Positions 24,037-37,060 of a DNA stretch of 64,000 nucleotides are shown piece by piece; the stretch's first letter is position 1; each line of letters opens with the position of its first letter. The notes beneath the pieces were generated by a model, which saw nothing but the letters and a program-made list of their open reading frames with translations, had not been told where the DNA came from and searched no databases. The stretch is from Torreya grandis (Eukaryota > Streptophyta > Pinopsida > Cupressales > Taxaceae): contig JARHVA010001471.1 of the NCBI GenBank assembly GCA_037957365.1, forward strand, positions 1,432,501 to 1,496,500, read 5' to 3'. A program made the position numbers and the translations under genes.

Positions 24037-24056
24037 TTCTGACATGCCTGGTGGGA
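24037..24056 (+). promoter_or_regulatory. Candidate primer-binding site of element A
   Basis: TTCTGACATGCCTGGTGGGA starts right after the LTR. Similar TGGCATGC-type sites follow LTRs of other plant gypsy elements, but I cannot name the tRNA with certainty. Confidence 0.55.
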
Positions 24057-24753
24057 CCTTGAGTCTTTACTTTAGGTTTCTTTTCTTTGCATCTATATGC
24101 TCTTCACTCTATCTATGCTCATTAACGAAATTGAAATCTCTTTTAGGCTTAAATTCAAAGTGTATCCATTGCTTGCTTCTAATTTTAGCTCACTTTGAAT
24201 TAAAGCATAGTAATTTTATCATAGCATCACTTTTTTGAACACACTAAACCAAACCACCTTCATCAATTAAACATCAAACAAACTTGAGATAAGGCCCAAC
24301 TAGGATTTCATCACCTAGCGATCACCTTAAGCTTTCTCAATGATCCTACTTGGAGGTCATTACCAAGGAGAGAACCAACTTAGCTCTTTGGATGAAAATA
24401 AACTCTAGAAATCAGTATATATTGGCTAAGCACCCGATACCCTTATTTTTGCATTGTGTGAAGTGAGGGGCTAAGCCCCAATACCAAGCCATGTATTGAT
24501 TCCTAATATAGATATTTTTGAGCACCTAAACAACCTAAAACCAACCATAGATTGATTATATAGTACTTGATCTACAATCCAACTTCTATCACACATTCTC
24601 ATAATTTAAGGCATAAGCCAAAAGTGAGATTAAAATTAACCACATGATTTTAACATACTCTAGCATGTGTTAGGTTTCCTTGATCATTTTATTTCTTTCT
24701 TTCTCTCTGTTTGAGTTGTAAGATTCTTTGTGTTTTCCTCTCATCTTACTTGC
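24057..24753 (+). other. Element A 5' leader
   Basis: Untranslated leader between primer-binding site and gag start; only short frames. Confidence 0.5.
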
Positions 24754-25239
24754 ATGGTTCTTACTAATCAACAACGAAGAGACTTAGCAAGTCAGGACCC
24801 ATATATAGATTATCCAGTCTCCTCTACCTCTTCATCTATGGAGTATATCTCAGATGCTGAGATTTATCCTCAGCATTCTAATGCTTATAGTGTGCCTCGA
24901 ATAGTCTCCCAAGGCAACCTAAACTTTTCAACCTTTTAGGATAATAACCTAGTACCCTTGCAACATTATCTTAGCATAATAACTCACCATACACCTATTT
25001 CGACAGCACCTATCGATCCACCCTATGGCATGCCATTAGGATTTTTAGGCAACTCTTGTATTGAGACTATTACCACCCAACCATTAGCTACTTATGCATC
25101 TACCTCAATTGGGAACTCATCTGACATAACCATGCAAAACCAACTAGCTCAACCTTCTAACACCCAAACACTTCTTAACCCAACTAACAATTCTTCCAAC
25201 ACGGCCACCACCCAACCCTTACTTACCCATACTCTAATT
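24754..25239 (+). pseudogene. Element A gag, N-terminal part
   Basis: A plausible start at ATG 24,754 (MVLTNQQRRDL), then a Ser/Thr/Pro/Gln-rich disordered region. One former Gln codon near 24,937 is now TAG. The coding run reaches 25,239, where element D is inserted, and resumes at 29,187 with the same Thr/Pro-rich composition. Confidence 0.75.
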
Positions 25240-26162
25240 TGTTGGAATAATGGTCAGTGATGTCAAAGGAATTGTAATAGATATGAATAGAAATGTCAAA
25301 AGGAATTATTGCTGGAAGTGATTGGAAGTGTTATCGAAAGTGAACAAAATTGTTGCCAAAAGTGAATGAAATTGTTTCCAGAAGTGAACATAATTGTTTC
25401 CAAAAGTGAATGAAAATGTTAATAGAAATGTAGATGGAAATGTCAATGGTCACATCTTTTGGTGAAGAGGTTCCTCTTGAATGGGTCACATCCTTTAAAG
25501 GATATATAAGGGAGAAGAGATGTGGAAGTATTACAAGAATTCGATATGAATGAAGATCATATAAGTGTGAGAGAGAAGTAAGAGAGGAAGAGGAGAAAAT
25601 AAAATAAAATAAAATGTCTCTTAATAAAAGAAGTGTGAAGGGTAGATTTATTTAATGAAGAATATCATTTGAGAATTGTGAAAGAAAGGAGAGCAAAAAT
25701 TATATAAGAAAAGAAAGTGTAAGAGAAGAAAATCCATCATTTAATTGAAGAAGCAATCATAGATGGTAGAATCAATTTGGCTTGGGGTCAATGCCCCATA
25801 GTCTAGGGGTTGGTGCTCCTATGGGTTGATGCTCATGAATTAACTAAGTTGGTGCTTAGAGAAGGGGATCAGTGTATCCAGTGGGTAGATGCTCATAATT
25901 TGACTGAGTTGGTGCTTATTTTATGGATTGGTGTCTCCATTAGGTTGATGCTTGCAAACATTGTAAAAGAGTTATATATATATAAAAGCAATATTTTGTC
26001 ATGGTTTTCTCCTGAGAAGCTTTCCATGTAAATCTTGAATTCTCTTGTGTTATTAATTGCTATATCTTGAATGTTTATGGTTGTTGTGGTTGATTAAGTT
26101 TAAAATATTAAAAAATATCTTATACTAATTCACCCCCCCTCGGTATCAACATGTGCTTAACA
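25240..26162 (+). repeat. 5' LTR of element D
   Basis: About 923 bp. Contains a TATA-like box (GGATATATAAGGG near 25,500), a 22-bp tandem array at 25,305-25,410, and repeated TTGGTGCT motifs between 25,800 and 25,930. Confidence 0.93.
25305..25410 (+). repeat. 22-bp tandem array in the D LTR
   Basis: At least three consecutive 22-bp units of the form ATTGTTTCCAAAAGTGAATGAA, with decayed flanking units. A more decayed version occupies the same place in the other LTR (about 28,300-28,410). Confidence 0.85.
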
Positions 26163-26229
26163 ATTGGTATCAAAGTGGGTTCCTTCATAAATAGTCTAAC
26201 CACTAGAAGGTAGATCTCAAAAGCACAAG

Positions 26230-28234
26230 ATGGCCAAACAACTAAGGAAGGAGAATCAAGAGTTGAAATCTGTGGTCAAGGATCTTGAGGAATAGGTATG
26301 TATCTTGGACTCTAAGTTGGATTTAGAAGAAAAAGAAGATAAGATGTATATTTAGGATCTCAAGAATCAACTAGAGGTTGGATATTCAAGTTTTAGATCA
26401 AGAGAAGAAGAGTATGATCAGTTGAAGGTTGAGTTAGGTTCTTTTAAGGATAAGCATGAGAGGCTCATAGTCAAGGTTGAGAAAGATCATGAGATATCAG
26501 TCTAAGGTAAGAAGAATGCAAGTTTAAAGGGAAAATTGAAGAAGCCAATCAGGTAGCCCAATACCTTTAGGTTTTCCAATTCTTTTCATGGCTATTGTTT
26601 TATTTTTCATCATATTGATCATAGGGTAAGAGACTTTTTGAGGAGAAGTAATCAGTCAAAGAGAGATCTCAATCACTTTAAAGAAAAAGGTATGAGAAAT
26701 TTTGCTTGCTTTTGGTGTCATAAGGTTGGCTATATTTCTAAATTATGTCCAAGTAGAGTAAAAATATTCTCAAGGTATTTCAAAGGATATTGAGCCCCTA
26801 GAAGATATGAGAACGGTCTAACTTAGGTTTGGAGAACTAAGATAGTAAAGGTTGATCAGATTGATTCTAAGAGTGAGAATGGATTACTTTATATAGTAGA
26901 GAAATAATCAGATAGGAAGGACTGTGTGAAACTCTTGTTATCAGGAGTTGTAGAAAAGACTGTGAATACTAGTCTTAAGCAACCTACAAATCAAAGAGAA
27001 TTTCTTGTTATAATTGAGCATGAGCCTTGTCAAGATTCCCTATTATTAGTTTCTAATGATAGTGCATTGGAAGGTAAGAAAGTTTCAAGAGTTGAGAAAA
27101 TGAACAACATCATGAATGTTGAGGTTAGTGAGTCAAAGAAGTTAAACATTCCTAAATGGATTCTAAGAGAAAGAAATTAGTCTCATGGATGCAAAAGGAT
27201 CAAGGAAGTAACATAGAAGATGTGGGCATATCTTGGGTTCACTTTATTCTAGAACCCTTTTTGTGGGGTGTCTCTTCTAGGCTTCAAGGAGATACTTTAC
27301 AAAAAAAGGAAGCATGGTGGATGCATGTTGGGTCTTAGTTGTGTTTCATGACAAGAAAGTCATGAAGGTGAGTTGATAGATCAATTTGTATATTAGTTTG
27401 GGGTAGCATGATATGATGTAGTGTCTTGAGAGCTCTTATAAACATGGATTTAGGGGTCAGAAATAAGCAAGAAGGAGTGGATCCATGTTGATTAGGTTTC
27501 CATGAGACCTATTGGTAGCATGAGGGATAATGGTGCCTTCATAATGAAATCAAATGATTTGAAATTATCTAAATCAAGGAGGTAGTTTATGGAGGTTGTC
27601 AATGAAGTGTTTGACAAGATTTGGATCATTTTCAAGGTTAGCTGGGCCATACAGTATTATTTTATTTAGGTCCCTACTAGACCGAATGAAGATGTGAGAC
27701 TTATTGGTGTTCCCTTGAGGGTGTTGACTATATGTGGACAATGTTTGAAGAGTTGTTTGCATACCTAGTTGATTGAGGAGACTTCTTAAAGATGTCATGA
27801 TCTATATGGTGCATGAACAAAGGGGAGAATGAGTTTAAAGTGAAGTAAGCTTCAGTTTAGATTGACCAAGAGGAGAGCTTTTAGCAAGTAATCATCAAGG
27901 TCAGGTCCAAGGATCAAATGATAAGGTATGAATGGGTTCAGGTAAGATCAAGAGTTGATGGAGATTTGTGGATTCATGTGTCAAGCTAACGAGAAATAGG
28001 TCAAGTTGAAAGACAATAGATCAATCACTCTAAAGGTAAGCATTTGGTTAGGTTTTCTTCAATAGAATTAATTGATATTGGAGTGAAGAGACAAGGTAGC
28101 ATCTAGAGAGACCCTTTGCCATTGATGTAAAAGGGGGAGAATTGAAGATAGGGGGAGAAAATGGGGAGAACCACAACAAGGGGGAGTTCATACACTACTT
28201 CATAAGGATTTCCATCAATGACAAAGGGGGTGAT
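26230..28234 (+). pseudogene. Element D gag-like protein and untranslated remainder
   Basis: It starts near MAKQLRKENQELKS at 26,230, a strongly charged coiled-coil-like segment (to about 26,520). A basic region follows, then a zinc-knuckle remnant at 26,700-26,760 reading ACFWCHKVGYISKLC (CX2CX4HX4C with His changed to Tyr). The open piece 26,926-27,180 continues the gag tail. From about 27,200 to the polypurine tract there is no recognisable domain. The protein is broken by several stops. Assignment as copia-type gag rests on the primer-binding site and the knuckle. Confidence 0.7.
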
Positions 28235-29186
28235 TGTTGGAATAATTATCATTGATGTCAAAGGAATTATAACAGATATGAAGGGAAATGTCAAAAGGAG
28301 TTATTGTCAGAAGTGAATAGAAGTGTCATCAGAAGTGAAAAGAATTATTATCGAAAGTGAATGAAAGTTTTTCCATAAGTGAATGGAATTGTTATTGAAA
28401 GTGAATGTAAATGTCAATGGAAATGTTAATAGAAATGTCAACAAAAATATCAATGGAAATGTCAACAGTCACATCTTTTGGTGAAGAGGTGCCTCTTGGA
28501 TGGGACACATCCTTTAAAGGCTATATAAGTGAGAAGAGATATGGAACTATTACAAGCATTCAATTTGAATGAAGATCATATAAGTGTGAGAGATAAGGAA
28601 GAGAGGAAGAGCAAAAAATGAAATAGAATATCTCTTAAGAAAAGAAGTGTGAAGGGTAGATTTATTTAATGAAGAATATCATTTGAGAATTGTGAAAGAA
28701 ATGAGAGAAAAAATTATATAAGAAAATTAATGAGAGAGAAAGTTTAAAAGAATCAAATCCATCATTCAATTGAAGAAGCAATCACATATGGTAGAGTCAA
28801 TTTGGCTTGGTGTTAGTGCCTCATAGTCTAGGGGTTGGTGTTCCTTTGGGTCAGTGCTCATGAATTAGCCAAGTTGGTGCTTGGCGAAGAGGATCAGTGT
28901 CATTAGTGGGTGGGTTCTCACAATTTGATTGAGTTGGTGCTTGGTTTGGGGATTAGTGTCTCTAGTAGGTTGATTTTTACAAACATTGTAAAAGATTTAT
29001 TTATATATAAGAAATATTTTGTCATGGTTTTCTCCCAAAAAGGTTTCCACGTAAATCATATGTTCTCTTGTGTTATCAATTGTTAGATATTGAATACTTA
29101 TGGTTGTTATAGTTGATTAAGTTTAAAGGATTAAAAATATATCTTATATTAATTCACCCCCTCTCAAAATAAGCATGTACTTAACA
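28235..29186 (+). repeat. 3' LTR of element D
   Basis: About 952 bp, partner of 25,240-26,162, with the same TATA-like box and TTGGTGCT repeats. Confidence 0.93.
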
Positions 29187-32100
29187 CAATTACTATTAGA
29201 GTACCCATTACCACCATCACTACCATTCTTCTGGTTAACCCCACTCTGCTTCAAAATGTAGTAACACCAATACCTTCTACCTTACCACTTGTCTCTACCA
29301 GGGTTACCACATATCCCTTACCTCTGACTCAACCACCCATGCCCACTCAATAATACATACCCTCTACCCAACCACCAGTGACCACATATTCATATGTGGC
29401 TTCAACCCAACCACCTGTAGCCACTTACCCATATGTGGCAACTTCTCAACCTCTATAAAATTATCAATATGTCACTCAACCCAAACCACAGTATGCACCT
29501 TAAAACCCTTAAGGTGTACCACCCCAAATAGACCTAATGAAAATGCTCATGGACAAGATGACAACTCTAGAGTCATCCATCTCTAGGGCTCACAATCTCC
29601 TATCCTATGACCAGATCTGTAACAAGCCCATCCACCCATCTATGCCTATCAGGCCATATCCTCCTCAATGGGAACTTCCCATGCTATCCAAGTTTCATGG
29701 TAAGGAGGATCCCCAACAACACCTTAGGTCATTTAGGCATTCATGTTATTTGATTGCATATGATGATGCCCTCCTTATTTACATTTTTCCTATCTTTATC
29801 AGGATCAACATTAGATTGGTATAGTGCCTTAAATAAGCATTCCATATTTTCCTTCACCTAACTTGCTCAAACTTTCTTGGATTAATTTTCAATAAATATC
29901 TCCAAGAAGGTTTCCATTAGTTTCCAAGAAGCTTTCACCATGGTCCATAAATTATAAAATAGAGCCATTGATGAAGCAAAGCTAACACTGAAAAAAAGGA
30001 ACTCTACCTACAAAACCAATGAGGCTTATTCCTCCAAACTAAAAAACCAAACCAACACCAAGACCAAAATTAAGGGCACTGCAAACATGGTTGTCCTCAA
30101 AGCCACTTTCCCATCATCTTCCAACCAACCAAGTTCCTTTGGTTCCTTAATGCAAAACATGAGAAACCAAAACTAGAACACCCAGAAGCAATTTAATCCA
30201 CTTGGAGAATCCTACACTTGGATCTTCAAGAAGATATTGAAAGTTAATATCATACAAATTCCTCCTATCAAACTACCTCAACAATTTGATTCTTCTCATC
30301 CTGCACCTAACTGTTACAATGAGAATAATTTATGTGCCTTCCACCGAGTAATCAAACATGACGTTAGTAGGTGATATACCTTCAAAAGCATTGTTCAATA
30401 TCTCATTGGCAAGGGGGAACTTGTGTTGGATAACCCCAATGCATCTCAAAACCAAGCCCATGACATCTTTAGGTAGCCTTTTCCAAATCATGCACCTGCC
30501 AAAAATGAGAGCAACATGGTTGAGTGATATCACAATGCCCATACTATTAACATGGTTTTTGGCATGCTTGTTGCTGAAGAACCTACTAGCCAACCTTTTT
30601 TTCCCTCACTCTCTCTACTTATTGAGGTAGTAGAGTTACCTTCTCCTCATTTGGAGACCTAAACTGAGGAAGCACTACTTTCTCCTCCTCCACTTATTGA
30701 GTTAGTAGAGTCATCGATCCCTCCCTCAATCGACATACTAGAACAAGCACGCATTTTACCTTCTCTCTTACCCACCAAGAAACTTACTACCCCTTCGGAG
30801 ATCATTTCTGAAGAGGATGCCACCATGTTTACACCTCCCATAGAGGAGTCACCCACTCAAACCTTTCATCCTTTGATTATGGAAAAGGACAAGGTTACCA
30901 CCCCTCTATCTCAACCTATGGGGTTATCCTTCAGGTTTATTATCTAGAGAAAAAGACCAACCTATAAACCATTCTCTAGGTTAGTGCAAAAATTGGAATC
31001 TATCTCCAACCCTGACATGGATCGAGCCACATTCTGAAAGTAATTAAGGCTACCTTATATCACCAAGCAAGAACCTACAACCACACCTTTGTTAGACCAA
31101 CCCACCACTTCTACTATCTAAAATCTTACCATATCAACCAAACCAATAGCAACTTCTACCAACCCAAAAATTCCTCAGCCATCCAAGGCACCTAAACCCC
31201 ATGCAACCAAATCACCTTCTATAAGGAAATTAGTCAAACCAACCAAGAACCTTGGCACCTTCCCTATGTAGAGTCTTACTCACCCTTTTATGAAGGTGGA
31301 GCTTACCTTGCCAAACCTAAAAACTAAGTGTTAACCCAAATCAATGAAGAAAGTAAAGCTAATAAAAGGCTAGAGGGACAAACTCCTACTTCCCTCAACC
31401 TTTCCCTCTATCTTGGGGCCTCATCCTTCCACTCTAAGTAGGAAGTTGGTTATCCCAACTAAGACCCAACTGTCATTATTAGTTACACCAACACACTTGC
31501 TTTCAAACACACTTATTTTCATTGAGATGTCAATGACCAAGTTACCTATCTCAAAACCTCCTACCTCTACTTTATCAATCTCCACCTTACCAAAACCAAA
31601 AACAAAAGCACCAACCAAACACACTACCTTACCCAAACCTTCTATCACCAAACCTGCTACCAATAAGACTTCTACCTTACCAACCAAGACCAAAACCCCT
31701 AAACCCTCTTCAACTTTAGCTAAATCTTACTCTACCATTTTCTAAAGGTTATTACAATATTCTTGCTTGACCCTATCCCCTATCAGGTTGTTTGACCTTC
31801 TTGGTTCAAAACCTGTCTAGTATAATGACCACCATGTGTGTTCCTATCATAGGACACTAGGCCATGACATAAATAAATACAAATCTCTCCAAAACATTAT
31901 TCATTAGATCTATGACAAGGATGATTTATCAATAGATGAAGCTCTCATAAGCCCATTACCAATCCAATAATTAACAACCACTAAACAAAATCTACCTATT
32001 CCTCCACTCTCACCTTAGTGTGATGAAGAACCAAACAACTCTCCTACCCTAATTCCTCCCTCTATTCATACCATTCATGTGGTCACAAGATCAAAATAGA

Positions 32101-32440
32101 AGGATATGGGGAAGTCCAAAGTGTCCATCCCATAGATATAACCATCTTTTACCTCCCAACTAAACCCTACCCAAAACTCTTCACCCAAACCCAAACCCAA
32201 GGTATCTATCTGAGGTGCCTCCCAATCCAACCCCTCTAAGTCCATCAGGAGAGTGATGCTCAAAAAACTTCATTAAAACCTGATGAAGATGAGCTTATAT
32301 GATTTGATTACCACTTTACCTCATCATCACCAAGCAATGATCAAAGAATTGAAATCAGTATAGGTTTAACTTGAAGACCCTCAACCTCTGGTAGCCTTTG
32401 TCAGTGCTCTTTAAATTTCCAACCTTATCACCTTCAAGGA
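29187..32440 (+). pseudogene. Element A gag, C-terminal part, with long Pro/Ser/Thr-rich region
   Basis: After the D insertion the frame continues Thr/Pro/Gln-rich to 29,530. The capsid-like domain follows: PQWELPMLSKFHGKEDPQQH and LRSFRHSCYLIAYDDALL (29,670-29,780), then DWYSAL near 29,815 and NISKKVSISFQEAF near 29,895. A Cys/His motif (CAFHRVIKHDV) follows at about 30,335. From 30,600 to about 32,300 the frame codes a long low-complexity region rich in Pro, Ser, Thr and Lys (for example the open frame 31,413-31,745), usual for the gag-protease linker of Tat-type elements. Many Gln and Trp codons are stops. Confidence 0.85.
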
Positions 32441-32900
32441 TTCAAAAATACCTTTTATCCATGTGAATAACCTAGATCCCCCACTCTTTATTACTACTTA
32501 CATCAACCAAACCTACATCAAATAGGTCATAGTTAATGGGGGAGCTACTATTAATATCATTTCCTCCCATGCCTATAACCAACTCAACCTTCTAGATAAT
32601 GTCATGTTCAAAACCTTGACCGTCCTCTAATATTTTAAGAACACCATGACCACTACCCTAGGAATGCTTGTCCTTCATATTTGTGTAGGACCTCGCACAC
32701 TCCTCAAATTATTCTATGTAGTGGAAGGTGAATTTTAATACAATGTTTTGCTTGGATGATCTTGGATCCACTCCATGGGTTATATTCCCTCTACTATTCA
32801 TCATTATATTAAATTTGAGCATGAGATTGATGTTATCACCATCCAAGCTGACCCAAGTCCCTTATCAACATGCAACATGGCCTACCAACCCAATGACATC
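32441..32900 (+). pseudogene. Element A protease, catalytic Asp lost
   Basis: The block near 32,520-32,575 reads VIVNGGATINIIS where Tat-type proteases have VDGGAT. The catalytic Asp is Asn (a G-to-A change). Downstream, SWIHSMGYIPSTIHHYIKF fits the end of the aspartic protease fold. An upstream Gln codon is TAG. Confidence 0.85.
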
Positions 32901-33369
32901 CTCTTACCCCCATCTAGCACACTCTCATTAACTACGGATAAGACTTCCACCATGAAATAGGAAGCCCTACTCCCTCTACGAATAAATCATCCACTAAATC
33001 ATCCATCTCCTCCAATCATATCCATACCTCAGACCCTTTGGAATCAACATTCCACTACCTTTCATTGGGGGAATATCTCCTTTTATCCCTTGATGCCTTC
33101 CCTACTCCTCACAAGAATGGGTAACTTACTAACCACCTAGGATATGATCCAAATGTTAGAACCATTATTCCTTTTGGACCTCCCCACTATCAAACCCATT
33201 TCATCTATGGGGGACTAGACAAACTAATTAGTGTTGTTACCACTTCCTCTTTGCCTTGACCATTCACCTCCAACTTTTCTTATCTAGACAAGCTGAGTTT
33301 TACCAAAACATACCTTCACAGGTGTGCTTGAAAAGGATTTGGTCTTAGGTAATATGAGCATAGCCACAT

Positions 33370-34760
33370 GAGTTGGTATCCATTGAAACTAGAAAGCCTC
33401 ATGAGAAACATGGCCTTATTTTCATCCTACCCACCAAAAATCAAACTAAACCACCTATCATCACCATTGTTGAGGAAGACAGCCTTTCCTCACTGACCTC
33501 TCCCCCACTTGCATGTGAAAATGATGACATCATCCCACCTAACTTTTTTTTCATCAACATGATCAGCCTTACACTCCTAATTTATCAAAAGGAAGGAGCA
33601 ACTATAACCATCCCTTTGACCCATCCTAAGATGATAGGAGATGACTTCCCTACCATTAATACTATTCAAAGCCAGGATGATGATTCCTTTCTCACCTACC
33701 TTGGTGTCCTAAATTCTTCCATCCATAAATCCCTTCCTCTTGAGACTTTGACCATGTTGAATGAATCCACCAAGGATATCAACTTGGGCACTCCAAATAA
33801 CCTATGAATTATCAAAATGGGTCAATTTTTGAATGCCAAAGAACTTCAAGATTTCCCCTATTTCCTCTAAGACCACAACATAGCATTTACTTGGTCTTAT
33901 AGCAACATGCCTAGAATTAACCCTAACATTACTACCCATAACATAGTAACCCACCATGATGCCAAGCCTATCAAGTAGAAGATTTGATGTATGCACCCTC
34001 ACATAGCCCTTCTCATCAAAGAAGAGCTTCAGTGTCTTCTATCTATCGATTTCATTCAACTCATTGACTATCCCCAATGGGTCTTGAATGTCATACCTAT
34101 CACCAAAACCACAAAGGTACTATGAATTTGTGTGGACTTTTGTGACCTCAACCTCACTTTCCCCAAAGACAAATTTCCTCTATTGAGCATCAACCAACTA
34201 GTTGATCTTACAACTGACCAAGAGATGTTATCTCTCATAGATGGCTTCTCAATTTATAATTAGATCCTAATTGCCCTTGAAGATCAGCACAAGACCACCT
34301 TTACCACCCCATGGGGCACCTTTTACTATAGATTCATGCCTTTCAGATTAAATATCATTGGTTCAACCTACCAACATGACATGACTTACATCTTCCATGA
34401 CATTATCCATAATATTGTAGAGGACTATGTAGATGACCTTCTTAGAAAATCCAAACTTTGAAAAGATCTTTTGGCCATTCTCAAGATCATCTTTGAGCGA
34501 CTTATCCATTACCATGTCTGCCTCAACCCCAATAAGTACATTTTTGAGGTCTTATGAGGAAAGTTTCTTGGTTTTATTATCTCCCTTGGTGGAATTGAAG
34601 TCGATCCCACTAAAATCAAAGCCATTCTTGACATGTTTCCTCCCATCAACCTCAAACAACTCTATAGTTTACACGGGAAGTTCCAATCCATTTGTCACTT
34701 TATCTCTTGCTTTTAGAGTGATACCAACCCTTCCACCACCTTCTAAAGAAGGAAATCTCT
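33370..34760 (+). pseudogene. Element A reverse transcriptase
   Basis: A leader segment (33,373-33,807, open) precedes RT. RT blocks: DAKPIK near 33,960, ICVDFCDLNLTFPKDKFPL near 34,125, LIDGFSIYN, HKTTFTTPWGTFYYRFMPF near 34,290 and the catalytic box EDYVDDLLRKS near 34,425. The usual MPFGLKNAG has become MPFRLNIIG. Multiple stops. Confidence 0.93.
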
Positions 34761-34814
34761 TGTAAGTGAAATAGTGACTATAAAAAGGCCTTTGATTTAC
34801 TCAAAAAGTACATT

Positions 34815-35120
34815 TTGTTACCACCTATCCTCACCCCTCCCAAGGATGGCCAACCTTTCTACTTTTATATCTCTGCCACTAACCACTCCCTAGGGGAAAT
34901 GTTTTCTCATCGAGATGAACAACACACAGAGAAAGGCATCTACTCCATTAGCCACACGCTTGTAGAGTATGAAACTTGGTATACCCATACTGAGAATCTT
35001 TGCTTAGATTTAGTCTTCGTGGCCACCAAACTTCATCATTACCTTCTTAACCATAAAAACTATGTCATAACTAATACCGACCCACTCAAATACATGCACT
35101 CTAAACCATACCAAAATTAA
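34815..35120 (+). pseudogene. Element A first RNase H (Ty3 type)
   Basis: Open piece of 101 residues with FYFYISATNHSLGEMFSH and YSISHTLVEYETWYTHTENL, ending NHKNYVITNTDPLKYMHSKP: the gypsy RNase H after RT. The first catalytic Asp position is not clearly kept. Confidence 0.9.
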
Positions 35121-35299
35121 TGTATGGCTAAGTGGATCATACTTTCAGCAGAGTTTGACCTTGATTTATTTCAATAAAATTCAATTAAGGGGCAAACCAT
35201 TGCCGACCAATTGGTTGAAGCACCATTAGCAGACAACCAACCTCCTCCTTTTGAGTTCTTTGATGAGTCCATCATGACCCTCTTTCAAGCTGACTTCAC

Positions 35300-35640
35300 C
35301 TATTAAGTCACCATGTTCTTTGATGGATCAAAGTGTCAACATGTTGGGGGAGCGGGTATCATCCTTAACCCTTTGATGGTGAACCTCTTCCTTTGTCCTT
35401 CAATATATATTTTTAAATTTACCAACAATATGGCTGAGTATGAAGCCCTAGTCATAAGCCTTCAAATTGCCCTAGCCCTCAGAGTCAAAATAATAAACAT
35501 CTTTAGTGACTCCCAACTTATGTTCAATCAAATCAATGGCTCTTTCTAGTGTAATAATGATGTGTTGAAATAGTAAAAATAACTAGTTGATGAACTCTTA
35601 GCATCATTTGAACACTACTGCATCTAGTCAACCCCACGAT
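35300..35640 (+). pseudogene. Element A second RNase H (archaeal-like type)
   Basis: The open piece 35,313-35,549 reads MFFDGSKCQHVGGAGIILNP, then TNNMAEYEALVISLQIAL and IFSDSQLMFNQI: an RNase HI fold with the Asp-Glu-Asp residues present, placed after the Ty3 RNase H. This extra domain marks the Tat/Ogre lineage. Compare element B, where a similar domain lies before RT. Confidence 0.9.
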
Positions 35641-35869
35641 CTACCAATAAGTTCATCGATGTCATGGCTTCTCTTGCCTCTCAAATTCTATTTACACCCT
35701 CTGACTCTAAGCTATTTGTCATTATCCATAGACTTACCCAACCTTATTATGTCAAACCAGATTCTCCCATCATTTTTAATGTGGAGGAGACCCCTCCTAA
35801 CCTTTAGTATCAGTAGACCTTTGACTACCTCAACCTTGCCATCATTCCTTCTGGTCTTTATAGTAATGT

Positions 35870-37060
35870 TTAAATAGCATTTATCCAAAGTACCTCATGT
35901 TACACCATTATGGTAGGAATCCTTTATAAGTGTGGCTTTGATGGCCTCCTCTTCCGTTGCCTGCGTAGTCATGAAGCCTCTCATGTTATCAAGGAAATGC
36001 ATGATCAAATATGTGGGGGACACTTTAGTGGCCTCATTATAGCTAAATGTATCCATCAACTTATCTATTACTGACCTACCCTTAACCAAGACTATTATGA
36101 TTATGTGAAAAAATGTGTTAAGTTTCAATAACACACCAATCTGCATCATACACCTAACCATTGTCATCGTGTTTCTATCAATTTTTGGCCCTTCTCACAA
36201 TGGGGTCTAAACCTTATTGGTAAAAGTAATTTCTATTCCTCACAACAATACCATTCTATCATCACTGCAACCGAATATTTCACCAAATGGATAGAGGCTA
36301 TTGCTCTAGTCTCGACTAAAGCAGAAAATATTATCAATTTTATCAACCATCATATCATCTATTATTTCAGTGTTCCTCACAAGATTATCACCGACAATGG
36401 CAAATCCTTTAAAAATAAGCAAGTTTAGGGTCTATTTGATGCATTCAACATTAATTTAAGCTTTTCTTCACCCTATCACCCTTAAGCAAATGGGCAGGCT
36501 AAGGCCTTTAACAAAACTCTTAATAACATGCTAACTAAAATGGTCAATGTATCTGGTCAGGATTGGCATTTGTACATCCCCTTCACCTTATGGGCATATC
36601 GTACTAGCATTAGAACCCCTACGAGTGCTACACCTTTTTCTCTTGTGTTTGGAGTGGAGGTTGTCTTGCCTCTTGAAGTCCAAATACCCTCTCTTCAAAT
36701 ATCTTTGCACAATCTCATTTTGGAGGATGATTATCATCAACACCATTTAGACCAACTTGAGCTACTTGATGAGCGTCATTTAAAATACCTTACCCATCTT
36801 CATGTCTATAAGGAGCACATCAAGCATGCCTATAAAAAACACCTTAGAGTACAAGAATTCAACATCAGAGACCTCATCCTAAAATAAAATCAGCATGTCA
36901 CCAATATGGAGAAAAACAAGTGGGGCAAGTTTTCTTTCAATTAGATTGAACCCTATATCATAATCCACAACTATGGATCAGGAGCTTACTAGTTGTCTTC
37001 TCTTGAAGGCAACCTAGAAATTGTACCCCTCAATGCTTTATATCTGGGTCTATTTTTTTG
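35870..37060 (+). pseudogene. Element A integrase, two catalytic residues lost
   Basis: A zinc-binding block (MHDQICGGHFSG, KKCVKFQ) is followed by a core in which WGLNLIG has Asn instead of the first Asp, ITDNGKSFKN keeps the second Asp, and ANGQAKAFNKTLNN has Lys in place of the catalytic Glu. Both losses are G-to-A changes. The open 119-residue piece 36,528-36,887 has WHLYIPFTLWAYRTSIRTPT. The C-terminal GPY-like module (IEPYIIIHNYGSGAY) ends near 37,010. Not functional. Confidence 0.92.

Larger units (their letters stand above)
25240..29186 (+). mobile_element. Element D: gag-only non-autonomous LTR retrotransposon
   Basis: A 3,947-bp element with LTRs 25,240-26,162 and 28,235-29,186 (TGTTGG...TTAACA). 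The near-perfect target duplication is TAATT (25,235-25,239) / CAATT (29,187-29,191). Primer-binding site TTGGTATCAAAGTGGGTTCC (26,164) is of the initiator-Met type used by copia elements. The polypurine tract AAAGGGGGTGAT lies at 28,223-28,234. The 2.1-kb interior encodes a gag-like protein but no recognisable protease, integrase or RT, so the element must have depended on enzymes from another copia-like element. Confidence 0.93.

Noticed and set aside
30659..30856. Ser/Gly-rich minus-strand frame
   Set aside because: Antisense of the Pro/Ser/Thr-rich gag linker of element A.
31413..31745. Thr/Pro/Lys-rich open frame as a host cell-wall protein
   Set aside because: It lies in phase within the gag-protease linker of element A and has the same composition as the interrupted frame on both sides; no signal peptide.
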